A stretch of DNA of 64,000 nucleotides from Fibrobacter succinogenes (GCA_902756345.1 CACVQR010000001.1:186001-250000); one strand, 5' to 3'. Shown: positions 52,221-60,851, counted from the stretch's first letter. The notes: a model not told the origin generated them from the letters alone. Program-made: numbers and translations.

Positions 52221-52248
52221 AACACTGGAGAATATTAAAAGTGTCACC
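52221..52248 (-). promoter_or_regulatory. candidate ECF autoregulatory promoter
   Basis: GGTGACAC (52248-52241), 15 bp, GTGTT (52225-52221) on the minus strand, followed by ACAATGG. It matches the three other sites with identical spacing and one base change in the -35-like half. Confidence 0.75.
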
Positions 52249-52265
52249 GCAAATTTAAAAAAATA

Positions 52266-52314
52266 GTAGGAAGTAGGAAGTAGACAGTAGGAAGTAGGCG
52301 GTAGGCAGTGGTTA
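52266..52314 (-). repeat. seven-unit heptamer array upstream of sigma promoter
   Basis: Units GTAGGAA, GTAGGAA, GTAGACA, GTAGGAA, GTAGGCG, GTAGGCA, GTGGTTA. It begins 18 bp upstream of the sigma-gene promoter motif, between it and the end of the FKBP gene. Confidence 0.85.
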
Positions 52315-52363
52315 CAAGCCCTGCTTGTGCAGGGCAAAATCCTTATAATTATTTAGAAAATCG

Positions 52364-53320
52364 TTATTTCTTAGGAGCAGGCTTTGTCGCTTCGGCAGGC
52401 TTTGTTTCCGGCTTGGCAGCGGGTTTTGCTTCTGCAGGCTTCGCTTCCGGCTTCTCTTCGGCAGGCTTAGCCTCGGCCTTGGCTGGTTCCGCAGGCTTCG
52501 TTTCAGCCTTCGGAGCGGCAGCAGGGGCGGCGGGCACAGCAGTGCTGTCAACCGCAGGCACTTCGGCATAAACCTTCAAGAGTTCCACCTCGAACACCAG
52601 CATCGCATTCGCCGGAATCATCGGAGGCACGCCCGCTTCGCCATAGGCAAGGGCACTCGGAATCCAGGCCTTCACCTTGTCGCCTTCCTTCATGACCTGC
52701 AGCAAGTCCTGCCAGCCTTCTATCACGGCACTCACCGGGAATTCCAGCGGTTCACCGCGCTTGACGCTATTGTCGAATTCCGTTCCGTCGAGGAGCGCTC
52801 CAATATAGTGCACCTGCACCTTGTCGCTCATCTTGGGGCTAATGCCTGCACCGGCCTTAATCACCTTATACTGCACGCCCTTCGGAGTCTTCTTGACAGT
52901 CGTATCCTTGGCATTTTCGGCAAGGAACTTCGTCTGTTCATCAAGCGCCTTCTGGGCCTGGGCCTTTTCGTCGGATTCCTTTTTCTTCTGCATCTGCAAA
53001 AGCAAATCCTGCAAGGCGGATTCAGCAGTAGAATCGGCCATCTGCACCGGGCGAGTAGAATCCACCTGGTCCTTGATAGCGCCCATGAGCACATCCATGT
53101 TCAGCGGCACGTTCACGTTCGCAATTGCCTTGCCCAAGTCCATACCCAGCGCATAGCTGTAACGGTCGGTGGGGTTATTCAAATCCGGCAAAGCAGACTT
53201 GGGGGCAGCAGCAGAATCAGTCTGAGCCTCGGGATCCACAGCGGGTTTTTGACCGCCACCGCAAGCAACCAGCACCGAGCAAAGTGCCAAAGAAGCCGAA
53301 AAAACATGGTTTATCTTCAT
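52364..53320 (-). CDS. FKBP-type peptidyl-prolyl isomerase lipoprotein
   Basis: 318 aa from the ATG at 53320 (AAGGA 6 bp upstream). Lipobox LVAC, Cys20, so anchored in the periplasm or outer membrane. An N-terminal Mip/FkpA-like dimerisation part (DRYSYALGMDLGKAIANV, then a helical region to about 140) precedes the FKBP domain (VQVHYIGALLDGTEFDNSV, then GEPLEFPVSAVIEGW, DKVKAWIPSALAYGE, MLVFEVELLKV). The last ~65 residues are a Pro/Ala/Lys/Glu repeat tail (PAEAKPAAKPE). It assists folding of exported proteins. The 318 bp upstream, to 53639, are AT-rich and hold only the small-protein promoter. Confidence 0.9.
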   Translation of the reverse strand: MKINHVFSASLALCSVLVACGGGQKPAVDPEAQTDSAAAPKSALPDLNNPTDRYSYALGMDLGKAIANVNVPLNMDVLMGAIKDQVDSTRPVQMADSTAESALQDLLLQMQKKKESDEKAQAQKALDEQTKFLAENAKDTTVKKTPKGVQYKVIKAGAGISPKMSDKVQVHYIGALLDGTEFDNSVKRGEPLEFPVSAVIEGWQDLLQVMKEGDKVKAWIPSALAYGEAGVPPMIPANAMLVFEVELLKVYAEVPAVDSTAVPAAPAAAPKAETKPAEPAKAEAKPAEEKPEAKPAEAKPAAKPETKPAEATKPAPKK

Positions 53321-53553
53321 ATAATTCCTTGATCTATAGCGAGTTACATCGCAAATTCCAGTGATGTACGACACACCTAAAAATAGAAAAGACTTTAAAG
53401 AACGCGTCGTGAACACTTTTTAGAACAATCTTTTCGCCCTAAAATGTACAAAAACTCGACTTTTCAGAAAAATTTTTAAGCAAAAATTGACGTTTTTAGC
53501 AAAATTTAAACACTTTTATCCAAATAGGCAACAACTTTCCTTACACAAACGTC

Positions 53554-53605
53554 GTAAACGGGCGTTTACAAAGGGGTTGCTAAAAGAGATTTTTGTTACT
53601 AAATT
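53554..53605 (+). promoter_or_regulatory. promoter and 7-2-7 palindrome before small gene
   Basis: Palindrome GTAAACG-GG-CGTTTAC (53554-53569), then TTGCTA (53577-53582), a 17-bp spacer and TAAATT (53600-53605). The palindrome sits just upstream of the -35, where an activator or repressor would bind. The ATG follows 33 bp after the -10. Confidence 0.5.
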
Positions 53606-53638
53606 TACACATAAGAGTGAGAAATATAAGGAAATTGT

Positions 53639-53860
53639 ATGAACTACCGTTTCGAAAATTTCATAAATTCGGCCTCCGCTAACAAGCAGGCTTTCGAAAG
53701 CTCCATCGAGAGCGTTCGTAGCGAGCTCGATAGCATGGTCAGCTCGAACACTGCTCGTGCAGTCCCGAGCCCTGCCAAGACTGGTTGGCTTAAGGGTTCG
53801 CTTTCCTACCCGTGGGTAATTGTTTGCTCCTTGGTCCCGTCCCTCAAGGACATGTTCTAA
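53639..53860 (+). CDS. small protein of unknown function (73 aa)
   Basis: Not recognised. It has a good ribosome site (AAGGA, 7 bp before the ATG), a plausible promoter upstream and a strong terminator 35 bp downstream, so it looks like an independently transcribed single gene. The first ~40 residues are polar and helical (NYRFENFINSASANKQAFES, IESVRSELDSMV). The rest contains PSPAKTGWLKGSLSYPWVIV and a short hydrophobic segment, too short for a confident TM helix. No signal peptide. Confidence 0.65.
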   Translation: MNYRFENFINSASANKQAFESSIESVRSELDSMVSSNTARAVPSPAKTGWLKGSLSYPWVIVCSLVPSLKDMF

Positions 53861-53894
53861 GATTCTAGAAATCTCACATTGATTGATTCGTGTT

Positions 53895-53919
53895 GCCCCG
53901 TTTTCCGCGGGGCTTTTTT
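53895..53919 (+). terminator. terminator of small gene
   Basis: GCCCCG (53895-53900) pairs with CGGGGC (53908-53913), 7-base loop, then six T residues. Confidence 0.9.
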
Positions 53920-53972
53920 AATTTCTATCTTTCACCCCGAAAAACAGCGCTTTTCCGCGCAACGGAGATTTT

Positions 53973-54812
53973 ATGGCAGCACTCATCCTCGACGGCAAGG
54001 CCCTTGCCAAGACCACTGAAGAAGAACTCAGCGCCCGCGTAGCGAGTCTCAAGGAAAAGACGGGCAAGACCCCGATCCTTGCAACGATTCTCGTTGGCGA
54101 CGATCCGGCATCGGCCACTTACGTGAAGATGAAGGGCAACGCCTGCGCCCGCGTGGGCATGGAAAGCATCCGCGTGGTGCTCCCGAAGAACACCACCACG
54201 CAGGAACTCCTCGACAAGATTCAGGAACTCAACGAAAACAACGACGTGCACGGCATTCTGCTGCAGCACCCGGTTCCGCGCCACATCGACGAACGCGCCG
54301 CTTTCGAAGCAATCGACGCCCGCAAGGACGTGGACGGCGTGACCTGCCTCGGCTTTGGCCGCATGGCGATGGGCGAACCCGCTTACGGCTGTGCAACGCC
54401 GGCTGGCATTATGCGTCTCTTGAAGGCTTACAACATTCCGCTTGCAGGCAAGCACGCCGTGGTTGTAGGCCGCAGCGCGATTCTTGGAAAGCCCATGGCC
54501 ATGATGCTCTTGAATGCAGACTGCACCGTAACCATTTGCCACAGCAAGACCGAAAACCTCCCCGAATACGTCAAGCAGGCGGACATTTTGGTCGGTGCCG
54601 TCGGCAAGCCCGAATTTATCAAGAAGGAATGGATCAAGCAGGGCGCAGTCGTGGTCGATGCCGGTTACCATCCGGGTGGCGTAGGCGATATCGAAAAAGG
54701 TCTCGAAGACGTGGCCAGCGCCTACACTCCGGTTCCGGGCGGCGTAGGCCCCATGACCATCAACACTCTCATCTACCAGAGCGTAGAATCCGGCGAAAAA
54801 TATTTGGGCTAA
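53973..54812 (+). CDS. folD: FolD bifunctional methylenetetrahydrofolate dehydrogenase/cyclohydrolase
   Basis: Interconverts 5,10-methylene-, methenyl- and 10-formyl-tetrahydrofolate in one-carbon metabolism. 279 aa, the usual FolD length. Signature regions: [17 protein letters not shown] with the catalytic Lys (about residues 43-59), GILLQHPVP (about 95-103), [14 protein letters not shown] and the nucleotide-binding [17 protein letters not shown]. It ends with [14 protein letters not shown]. Ribosome site CGGAG 7 bp before the ATG. Immediately after the stop an inverted heptamer element begins. Confidence 0.95.
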   Translation: MAALILDGKALAKTTEEELSARVASLKEKTGKTPILATILVGDDPASATYVKMKGNACARVGMESIRVVLPKNTTTQELLDKIQELNENNDVHGILLQHPVPRHIDERAAFEAIDARKDVDGVTCLGFGRMAMGEPAYGCATPAGIMRLLKAYNIPLAGKHAVVVGRSAILGKPMAMMLLNADCTVTICHSKTENLPEYVKQADILVGAVGKPEFIKKEWIKQGAVVVDAGYHPGGVGDIEKGLEDVASAYTPVPGGVGPMTINTLIYQSVESGEKYLG

Positions 54813-54908
54813 TTCGGTTTTCGGATTTCAGATTTCGGAGTTTTTTAGTTAGGCGGCTTCGCCGCGACTATTCTAATTTCTAATTCCGAACTCTGAATTC
54901 CGAACTAG
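54813..54908. repeat. inverted heptamer element after folD
   Basis: Left arm: TTCGGTT, TTCGGAT, TTCAGAT, TTCGGAG (54813-54840). Right arm: ATTTCTA, ATTCCGA, ACTCTGA, ATTCCGA (54876-54903). The arms are mutually complementary over about 22 bp and flank a GCGGC-ttc-GCCGC hairpin (54854-54866). It starts directly after the folD stop and ends just before the lipoprotein stop at 54909, so it may act as a shared 3' structure. Confidence 0.75.
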
Positions 54909-55232
54909 CTACCGTCTCGTGCGTTCAAGTTCGACGGCGTCGGTTTCGGCAGAATTGGGCGAAAGCATTCCCTTCACAATGTCGCCCACAAATTCGGCAC
55001 CAACGCCAATCAGCGTCCCGACAGTAGAATCGTTTGAAATTTTCTTACTGTCCATTTCGACAGTCGCATCTTTTATGGCAGACTTTTCGTTTTCTTTAGG
55101 GTCTGAATAGACGACGGGCCCTTTCTTATGGCCAAGATCAATGCTATCGGCTGCCGTAGGAGCCTTCTTTTGCACCAACTGGGCGCACGCAACGCCCGCA
55201 AGCATCAATAAGGCCAATCCAAGAAGTTTCAT
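54909..55232 (-). CDS. small exported protein of unknown function
   Basis: 107 aa with a signal peptide (MKLLGLALLMLAGVACAQ, cleaved near ACA by signal peptidase I; the cysteine context GVAC is a poor lipobox). The mature part is polar. It contains a glycine-rich hydrophobic segment (VGTLIGVGAEFVGDIVKGML) and ends in ELERTRR. No family recognised. A perfect 8-5-8 palindrome with the ribosome site in its loop lies directly before the ATG. Confidence 0.7.
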   Translation of the reverse strand: MKLLGLALLMLAGVACAQLVQKKAPTAADSIDLGHKKGPVVYSDPKENEKSAIKDATVEMDSKKISNDSTVGTLIGVGAEFVGDIVKGMLSPNSAETDAVELERTRR

Positions 55233-55253
55233 TTTTGCACCCTCTGTGCAAAA
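55233..55253 (-). promoter_or_regulatory. palindrome enclosing the ribosome-binding site
   Basis: TTTTGCAC (55233-55240) and GTGCAAAA (55246-55253) pair perfectly. On the transcribed strand the loop and arm contain AGAGGG, the only ribosome site, directly before the ATG at 55232. It could be an operator or an RNA hairpin that limits translation. Confidence 0.5.
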
Positions 55254-55288
55254 TATAGCAAGACCTTGGCGGAGCGAATCAGGCCGTT

Positions 55289-56272
55289 CTAGAACTTGGT
55301 CAAGAATTCCTTGGCATCCATGGACTGCACCAGGGTTTCGCCCAACAGCGCCCGCAAGCGTTCCAAATCGGGGTGTCCCTCGCGTTCGAACACCACCACT
55401 TTCTTGAAGCGGGCTCGGTGGCGGAGCAGAAATTCCAAATTGTTCATATCCGTTTTCGGGAAACCGTACCCGAGGAAATAAATTTCCTGGGCATTTTTGA
55501 GGTAGTAATCGGCCTTACTCCACAACAAATTAAACAGGCTCCCGCGCAAGAACGATTCCTTGGCATGCGCCATCGGAATATAAATCGGAGTGTCTTCACG
55601 ATAAATCGGAAAACTGCGGTCGCAAGGTTCCACCTGGCACACATTCTTTAAATCAAGCGGATCAGAAGCGCCCTTGACCGGGTACCAGTTCAGCGAGCCA
55701 TGCAGCTTGAGCAAGTCAATCGAATGAGTCCGCGGCGCACGAACCGCACTGCGGTCAGCAGGGTCAATACGCACGCCGTAATCCACCGCCACATTTGCAC
55801 TCATCTTAGGGTCATCGGCAATGATATTTTCAATCAACGTGTCGTAATTAAAGCTGAGCAGCAAGGTATCGCGCACACCTTCGCTCGGGCAATTCACACA
55901 GCCCGCCAAAAACTTGCGGAGAATGGCCGCCGACTTGGAATCTACCGCATGGTCATGGCGAATCGAACCCGCAATAAAACGCAACAGTTCAAAACGCAGG
56001 CTCGAATGGTAAAGGCTCTCGCGCACACCGGGAAAAATCTGCGCCGACAGAATCGACGTCGAAAGCGTTTCGATATTCAGGTATTCCGCCTGGTTATTGC
56101 AAAGCTCCAGAAACCGCCTGCAGTAATCACGCAGGTGCGGGAACTCGTCTGAAATTCCAAAGGGAATCAGTTCGTTCAAGTCGCGCAGCGTGGGCATTTG
56201 CGGACAAAACGACTTGCTGAATCCAGAACCCAGCACAAAAATGCGGCGGTATGTACTCGATGCGATATCCAT
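55289..56272 (-). CDS. stand-alone SIR2-like domain protein
   Basis: A 327-aa protein of the SIR2-like (SIR2_2) group. Nucleotide-binding start RRIFVLGSGFSKSF (residues 9-22), LLLSFNYDTLIENI with the conserved Asn, LLKLHGSLNWYP with the catalytic-type His, IYFLGYGFPKTD and a final helix. Proteins of this group hydrolyse NAD in several anti-phage systems (for example ThsA, DSR and SIR2-Argonaute), but solitary members also occur. No Argonaute, TIR or ATPase gene lies beside it. Its neighbours are metE and a small exported protein. The role is not determined. Confidence 0.8.
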   Translation of the reverse strand: MDIASSTYRRIFVLGSGFSKSFCPQMPTLRDLNELIPFGISDEFPHLRDYCRRFLELCNNQAEYLNIETLSTSILSAQIFPGVRESLYHSSLRFELLRFIAGSIRHDHAVDSKSAAILRKFLAGCVNCPSEGVRDTLLLSFNYDTLIENIIADDPKMSANVAVDYGVRIDPADRSAVRAPRTHSIDLLKLHGSLNWYPVKGASDPLDLKNVCQVEPCDRSFPIYREDTPIYIPMAHAKESFLRGSLFNLLWSKADYYLKNAQEIYFLGYGFPKTDMNNLEFLLRHRARFKKVVVFEREGHPDLERLRALLGETLVQSMDAKEFLTKF

Positions 56273-56310
56273 ACTCTTAATGTATAATAATTTCAGCGGA
56301 AGTGCAATAA

Positions 56311-56340
56311 AAAACGCCTCACGCCAAAAACGTGAGACGC
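56311..56340 (-). terminator. metE terminator
   Basis: On the minus strand GCGTCTCACG (56340-56331) pairs with CGTGAGGCGT (56323-56314), followed by T residues. Confidence 0.85.
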
Positions 56341-56366
56341 ATCAATCCAGAAATGTTCCTTACGGC

Positions 56367-58631
56367 TTATTCGGCGCGCAATTTCTTTGCGGCTGCCACA
56401 AGATTCTTGAGGCTTGCCGTCGTTTCGGTTTCGCCACGGGTCTTGAGGCCGCAATCCGGGTTCACCCACACGTTTTCTTGCGGCACCTTCGCGATGATCT
56501 TGTGGAGCGCATCCACGATTTCCTGTTCCGAGGGCACGCGCGGAGAGTGAATGTCATACACGCCCGGCCCCACCTGCGTTTCGAACTTGGCTTCGTTCAA
56601 GGCGTCAAGCAACTTGAGGTCGGAACGGCTAGCTTCGAAGGTGATCACATCGGCATCCATGTTGTCGATATCGCGCACGATGTCGTTGAATTCGCTATAA
56701 CACATATGCGTGTGAATCTGCGTTTCGGGCTTGACCTTCGCATGCACCAGGCGAAACGCCGGAATAGCCCAGTCGAGGTATTCCTTGTGCCAGTCGCTCT
56801 TGCGGAGCGGCAACTTTTCGCGGAGAGCAGCTTCGTCAATCTGGATAATGCGAATGCCGTTCTTTTCGAGGTCCAGGACTTCGTCGCGGATTGCGAAACC
56901 GATTTCTTGCGCTTGCACCTTCAGCGAAACGTCTTCGCGCGGGAACGACCAATTGAGAATCGTCACCGGGCCCGTAAGCATGCCCTTCACCGGCTTCTTG
57001 GTGCAGCTCTGGGCATACACAGACCATTCAACGGTAATCGGAGCACTGCGGCTCACGTCGCCCCAAACTACAGGCGGCTTCACGCAACGGGTACCATAGC
57101 TCTGCACCCAGGCATTCTGCGTAAACACGAATCCGTCAATCTTCGTGCCGAAATATTCCACCATGTCATTGCGTTCGAATTCACCATGGACAATTACGTC
57201 GAGGCCGATTTCTTCTTGCAGCTTGATGCATTCGGCAATCTTCTTCTTGTTGAATTCCACATACTGTTCCTTGGAGATTTCACCCTTGCGGAATGCGGCG
57301 CGGTTCGCGCGAACTTCGGCCGTTTGCGGGAAAGACCCGATGGTAGTCGTGGGGAAAGCGGGCAGCTTGAATTCAGCCTTTTGCACTTCGCGGCGCTTGA
57401 GGCGGCTCGGCTTGCGTTCGAAATCAGCGGCGGTGAGGGCGGCAAGTTCCGCCTGCACCTTGACGTTCGCCTGCACACGCGGGGTTGCAAAGAGAGCCTT
57501 ATTCTTTTCAAGGGCAGCGGCGTCACCACTTGCAAGTTCAGCAAGTTCAACGAGTTTTTCTTCGGCGAAGGCGAAGTGACGGAGCGTTTCAGCAGGAAGC
57601 TTCTGTTCAGCAGCAACCGTATACGGCACATGCAACAGCGAGCAAGAAGTTCCGACCACCACGTTTTCGGCACCAACAGCACTCACGATTTCGGCGAGCA
57701 AGGCATTCTTCTGTGCGTAATCGGCACGCCAGATGTTCTTGCCGTTCACGACGCCGGCGAGCAAGAGCGTATTCTTCGGGAAACCAGACTTGATGAGTTC
57801 CAGCGACTTGAGACCTTCCACAAAATCAAGACCGATGGCATCGAAACCGAGAGCGACCACATCCTGGTACACATCGCGGATATCACCAAAGTAAGTCTGC
57901 AAGGCAACCTTGAGGCCTGCGGCACGCACCTTCTTGATAAGTTCCACATAAATAGACTTGAAAAGTTCCTTTTCTTCGGCGGTCACGTCGAACACCAAAG
58001 CGGGTTCGGCGAAACTGATCCATTCGGCACCGGCAGCGGCGAGCAATTCGGCGACCTTCGCGTAAGCAGCGACTGCAGAGGCAACAAAATCCTTGGCCTT
58101 CTTTTGACCATTGTAGCGGGCCAAGCGGAGGAACGTATAGGCGCCAATCAAAGTCGGCACGGTCTGAATTCCAGCAGCCTTCGCTTCGTTATATTCCTGC
58201 ACCGGCTTGGAACCGTCCACTTTGAATTCAGAGGCGTCGTCAATTTCCGGAACAATGTAGTGGTAGTTCGTGTTGAACCACTTCTTCATGGGGAGGGCCT
58301 TCACGTCGCCCTTTTCACCCTGGTAACCGTGAGCGGCTGCGAAATACTTTTCGAGATCGCTCAAGTCGAGGTTTTTATAACGTTCCGGAACAATGCCGAA
58401 CAAGAATGCGGTATCGAGAATGTTATCGTAGAACGAGAAATCGTTCGAGGGAATAAAGTCGATGCCGGCGGCCTTCTGCTTTGCCCAACCGTACTGACGG
58501 ATGTCGGCGGCGACGTTCTGGAGTTCCGCTTCGGAGATTTCGCCCTTGAAGAACTTTTCGCTTGCAAACTTGAGTTCGCGGGCCTTACCAATGCGCGGGA
58601 AACCGATTACAGATGTTTTTTTATTGCTCAT
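56367..58631 (-). CDS. metE: cobalamin-independent methionine synthase MetE
   Basis: Transfers a methyl group from 5-methyltetrahydrofolate-triglutamate to homocysteine. 754 aa, full length: N-terminal barrel with [16 protein letters not shown] and [15 protein letters not shown]. The C-terminal barrel has the zinc ligands in [10 protein letters not shown] (near residue 641) and NPDCGLKTR (near 725), and the substrate motif [14 protein letters not shown]. Divergent from a LysR regulator with a shared 21-bp palindrome at 58726-58746; terminator at 56311-56340. Confidence 0.96.
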   Translation of the reverse strand: MSNKKTSVIGFPRIGKARELKFASEKFFKGEISEAELQNVAADIRQYGWAKQKAAGIDFIPSNDFSFYDNILDTAFLFGIVPERYKNLDLSDLEKYFAAAHGYQGEKGDVKALPMKKWFNTNYHYIVPEIDDASEFKVDGSKPVQEYNEAKAAGIQTVPTLIGAYTFLRLARYNGQKKAKDFVASAVAAYAKVAELLAAAGAEWISFAEPALVFDVTAEEKELFKSIYVELIKKVRAAGLKVALQTYFGDIRDVYQDVVALGFDAIGLDFVEGLKSLELIKSGFPKNTLLLAGVVNGKNIWRADYAQKNALLAEIVSAVGAENVVVGTSCSLLHVPYTVAAEQKLPAETLRHFAFAEEKLVELAELASGDAAALEKNKALFATPRVQANVKVQAELAALTAADFERKPSRLKRREVQKAEFKLPAFPTTTIGSFPQTAEVRANRAAFRKGEISKEQYVEFNKKKIAECIKLQEEIGLDVIVHGEFERNDMVEYFGTKIDGFVFTQNAWVQSYGTRCVKPPVVWGDVSRSAPITVEWSVYAQSCTKKPVKGMLTGPVTILNWSFPREDVSLKVQAQEIGFAIRDEVLDLEKNGIRIIQIDEAALREKLPLRKSDWHKEYLDWAIPAFRLVHAKVKPETQIHTHMCYSEFNDIVRDIDNMDADVITFEASRSDLKLLDALNEAKFETQVGPGVYDIHSPRVPSEQEIVDALHKIIAKVPQENVWVNPDCGLKTRGETETTASLKNLVAAAKKLRAE

Positions 58632-58725
58632 AGTGTTTAACCTACCTTTTTTGTTTGTTTTTCGATTACGCCGCCAAATATATCTCCTTTTTTATCATCG
58701 GTAAAATACTATTTTTTTCGCATTC

Positions 58726-58746
58726 ACCATAGATTTTTCCTATGGT
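58726..58746. promoter_or_regulatory. LysR-type operator between metE and lysR-like gene
   Basis: ACCATAG-N7-CTATGGT, a perfect 7-7-7 palindrome that contains the LysR T-N11-A core (T58730 to A58742). It lies 95 bp from the metE ATG and 110 bp from the regulator ATG. Confidence 0.72.
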
Positions 58747-58821
58747 ATAAACAAAAGAAAAGCTGATAACTAGTAATAAAAAATTTTTATTTCTTTCATC
58801 AATTTTCTATTTTAGTTTACA

Positions 58822-58849
58822 ACTCTGAATTCTGAAATCTGAAATCCGA
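58822..58849 (+). repeat. heptamer array before the LysR-type gene
   Basis: Four units: ACTCTGA, ATTCTGA, AATCTGA, AATCCGA. It ends 6 bp before the regulator ATG, which has no Shine-Dalgarno sequence. Confidence 0.8.
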
Positions 58850-58855
58850 ATTACC

Positions 58856-59761
58856 ATGACTTTACAACAACTTAAATACGCCATTGCCATCGCCGACACG
58901 CGCAATATCACCGAAGCATCGAAGCGGGTATTCATATCACAGCCGAGCCTTACGGCAGCCATTCACGACCTCGAAGAAGAGATGGGCGTTACCATCTTCA
59001 ACCGCTCTAATAAAGGCGTCACGATCACTAACGAGGGCGACGAATTCCTTTCTTACGCAAGGCAAGTTTTGGAACAGGCAACCCTCATGGAAGACCGCTA
59101 CAAAGGCGGCAAAGGCGGTAACACCATCTTTTCCGTGAGCTGCCAGCACTACTCTTTTGCGGTCAACGCATTCGTCGACGTCATTCGAAAATTCGGCGGT
59201 CCGAGCTACGATTTTACGCTCCGGGAGACCCAAACTAACGAAATTATCGATGATATTGCGAAGTTAAAAAGCGAAATTGGCGTACTTTATTTGAGCGACA
59301 AGAACGAAAAAGTCATCAAAAAACTTATTCAAAAGAACAATTTGATCTTTGAACCGCTCTTTGCGACCCCTCTGCATGTGTTTATGTCTTCACGCAACCC
59401 GCTTGCGCGAAAAGAAAAAATCACATTGGAAGACTTAAAACCGTACCCGTACTTGACCTATGAACAGGGCGACTTCAATTCGTTCTACTTCGCCGAAGAG
59501 CCGCTCACCGCCATCGATTTCGATTGTCCACGCAATATCAAGGTTCGCGACCGCGCGACGCTTTTCAACCTGCTCATCGGTTTGAATGGCTACACCATTT
59601 GCTCGGGCGTCATCAGCCACAAGCTCAACGGTCGAAACATTATCGCGAGGCACCTCGATGTTCACGACAAAATGACCATCGGCTACGTGATGCGAAAAGG
59701 CGTAACGCCTTCGCGCTACGCCAAAGCTTACATCGCCGCACTTATGCGACACTGCAAATAA
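58856..59761 (+). CDS. LysR-type transcriptional regulator (candidate MetR-like)
   Basis: A 301-aa LysR-family regulator: N-terminal winged helix-turn-helix (LQQLKYAIAIADTRNITEA, SKRVFISQPSLTAAIHDLEE, residues 3-45), linker helix, and an effector domain to the end (EPLFATPLHVFMSSRNPLA). Being divergent from metE with a shared T-N11-A palindrome, it probably controls metE, perhaps responding to homocysteine or a methionine signal; family and position only. The ATG follows a heptamer array and lacks a ribosome site. It converges with mnmA, 1 bp apart. Confidence 0.87.
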   Translation: MTLQQLKYAIAIADTRNITEASKRVFISQPSLTAAIHDLEEEMGVTIFNRSNKGVTITNEGDEFLSYARQVLEQATLMEDRYKGGKGGNTIFSVSCQHYSFAVNAFVDVIRKFGGPSYDFTLRETQTNEIIDDIAKLKSEIGVLYLSDKNEKVIKKLIQKNNLIFEPLFATPLHVFMSSRNPLARKEKITLEDLKPYPYLTYEQGDFNSFYFAEEPLTAIDFDCPRNIKVRDRATLFNLLIGLNGYTICSGVISHKLNGRNIIARHLDVHDKMTIGYVMRKGVTPSRYAKAYIAALMRHCK

Positions 59762-59762
59762 G

Positions 59763-60851
59763 TTATTTATCAATAATTGCCGAAGCGACGACACCGTCGC
59801 CAGAATAAAGCACCAGCACTTGGCCAGGGGCGGCAGCGAACTGCGGCGTTTCGAACTCTACACGAATGCGGCCAGGTTCCAAATCCAGAATCTTTGCCGG
59901 AGAGCCCTTGTGGCCCAAGCGAATGTGGGCATCTAGCGGCCCCTTGAGCAGCGGCGAGTTCTCGTTTACCATCAGGTTCAAATCAATTGCGGAAACTTGT
60001 ATACAAGATAAAGCGCTGCGGGGTCCGAGAACCACCTGATTCTTGGCTGCATCAATAGCCACCACGAAAAGCGGTTCCTTTTGGCCGCCAATGTTCAGGC
60101 CCTTGCGCTGGCCCACCGTATAATTCACGATGCCCTTGTGCTTACCCAGCACCTTGCCGCTTACATCCACGAAATCGCCCGGCACCTGATCCGATTCTTC
60201 GAATAGCACCGAATAATCGCCGCATTCAATAAAATCCTGGCTTTCGCGCTTGGTGGCAAAATCTTCCCAGCCGATTTCAGCGGCGAGCGCCTTTACATCT
60301 TGCTTGTGCATACCGCCCAGCGGGAAAAGCACCGTCGAAAGTTGCTCTGCCGAAAGTCGCGACAAAAAATAAGTCTGGTCTTTGCCCGCATCTAGGGCGC
60401 GGTACAAAAAGGGTTCATTCTCGTTTTTGAAATCGAGACACGCATAATGCCCGGTGGCAAAATAATCGAATTCAATTCCCATTTTGCGGGCGGCCAAATG
60501 CAATGCGCCAAACTTGATGGACTGATTGCAACACACGCACGGGTTCGGCGTACGACCAGCGCGGTATTCGGCGCGGAAATAATCCAGCACCTTAGTTTTG
60601 TATTCACCTGCGACGGGAACTACATAATGCGGGATTCCCAGACGGTCTGCCACCAGTTTCGCTTCTTCGATATTCTTGTCCTCACTCGGACCGTAACAGC
60701 CTTCGCGGCCTTCTACCGCGGGCATATTCACCGAGCCGTCCCACGTTGCCATGGTAAGCCCCACCACATCGTACCCCTGCTTTTGCAACAGATACGCCGA
60801 AAGGGCGGAATCTACACCGCCCGATAAACCGACTGCCACTTTTTTTGTCAT
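59763..60851 (-). CDS. mnmA: tRNA-specific 2-thiouridylase MnmA
   Basis: Forms 2-thiouridine at wobble position 34 of tRNA Lys, Glu and Gln. 362 aa, typical length. PP-loop SGGVDSALSAYLL (residues 9-21), catalytic cysteines in NPCVCCNQSIKF (first, near 105) and SQDFIECGDY (second, near 212), and VGQRKGLNIGGQ in the C-terminal part. The first catalytic Cys lies in a CVCC run rather than a single Cys. Confidence 0.94.
   Translation of the reverse strand: MTKKVAVGLSGGVDSALSAYLLQKQGYDVVGLTMATWDGSVNMPAVEGREGCYGPSEDKNIEEAKLVADRLGIPHYVVPVAGEYKTKVLDYFRAEYRAGRTPNPCVCCNQSIKFGALHLAARKMGIEFDYFATGHYACLDFKNENEPFLYRALDAGKDQTYFLSRLSAEQLSTVLFPLGGMHKQDVKALAAEIGWEDFATKRESQDFIECGDYSVLFEESDQVPGDFVDVSGKVLGKHKGIVNYTVGQRKGLNIGGQKEPLFVVAIDAAKNQVVLGPRSALSCIQVSAIDLNLMVNENSPLLKGPLDAHIRLGHKGSPAKILDLEPGRIRVEFETPQFAAAPGQVLVLYSGDGVVASAIIDK

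Noticed and set aside
55233-55253. LexA box
   Set aside because: Spacing between the half-sites is 5 bp rather than the 4 bp I recall, and the gene has no repair role.
56190-58640. 816-codon open frame antisense to metE
   Set aside because: Mirror of the metE codons caused by strong third-position bias; no family resemblance, and metE is certain on the other strand.
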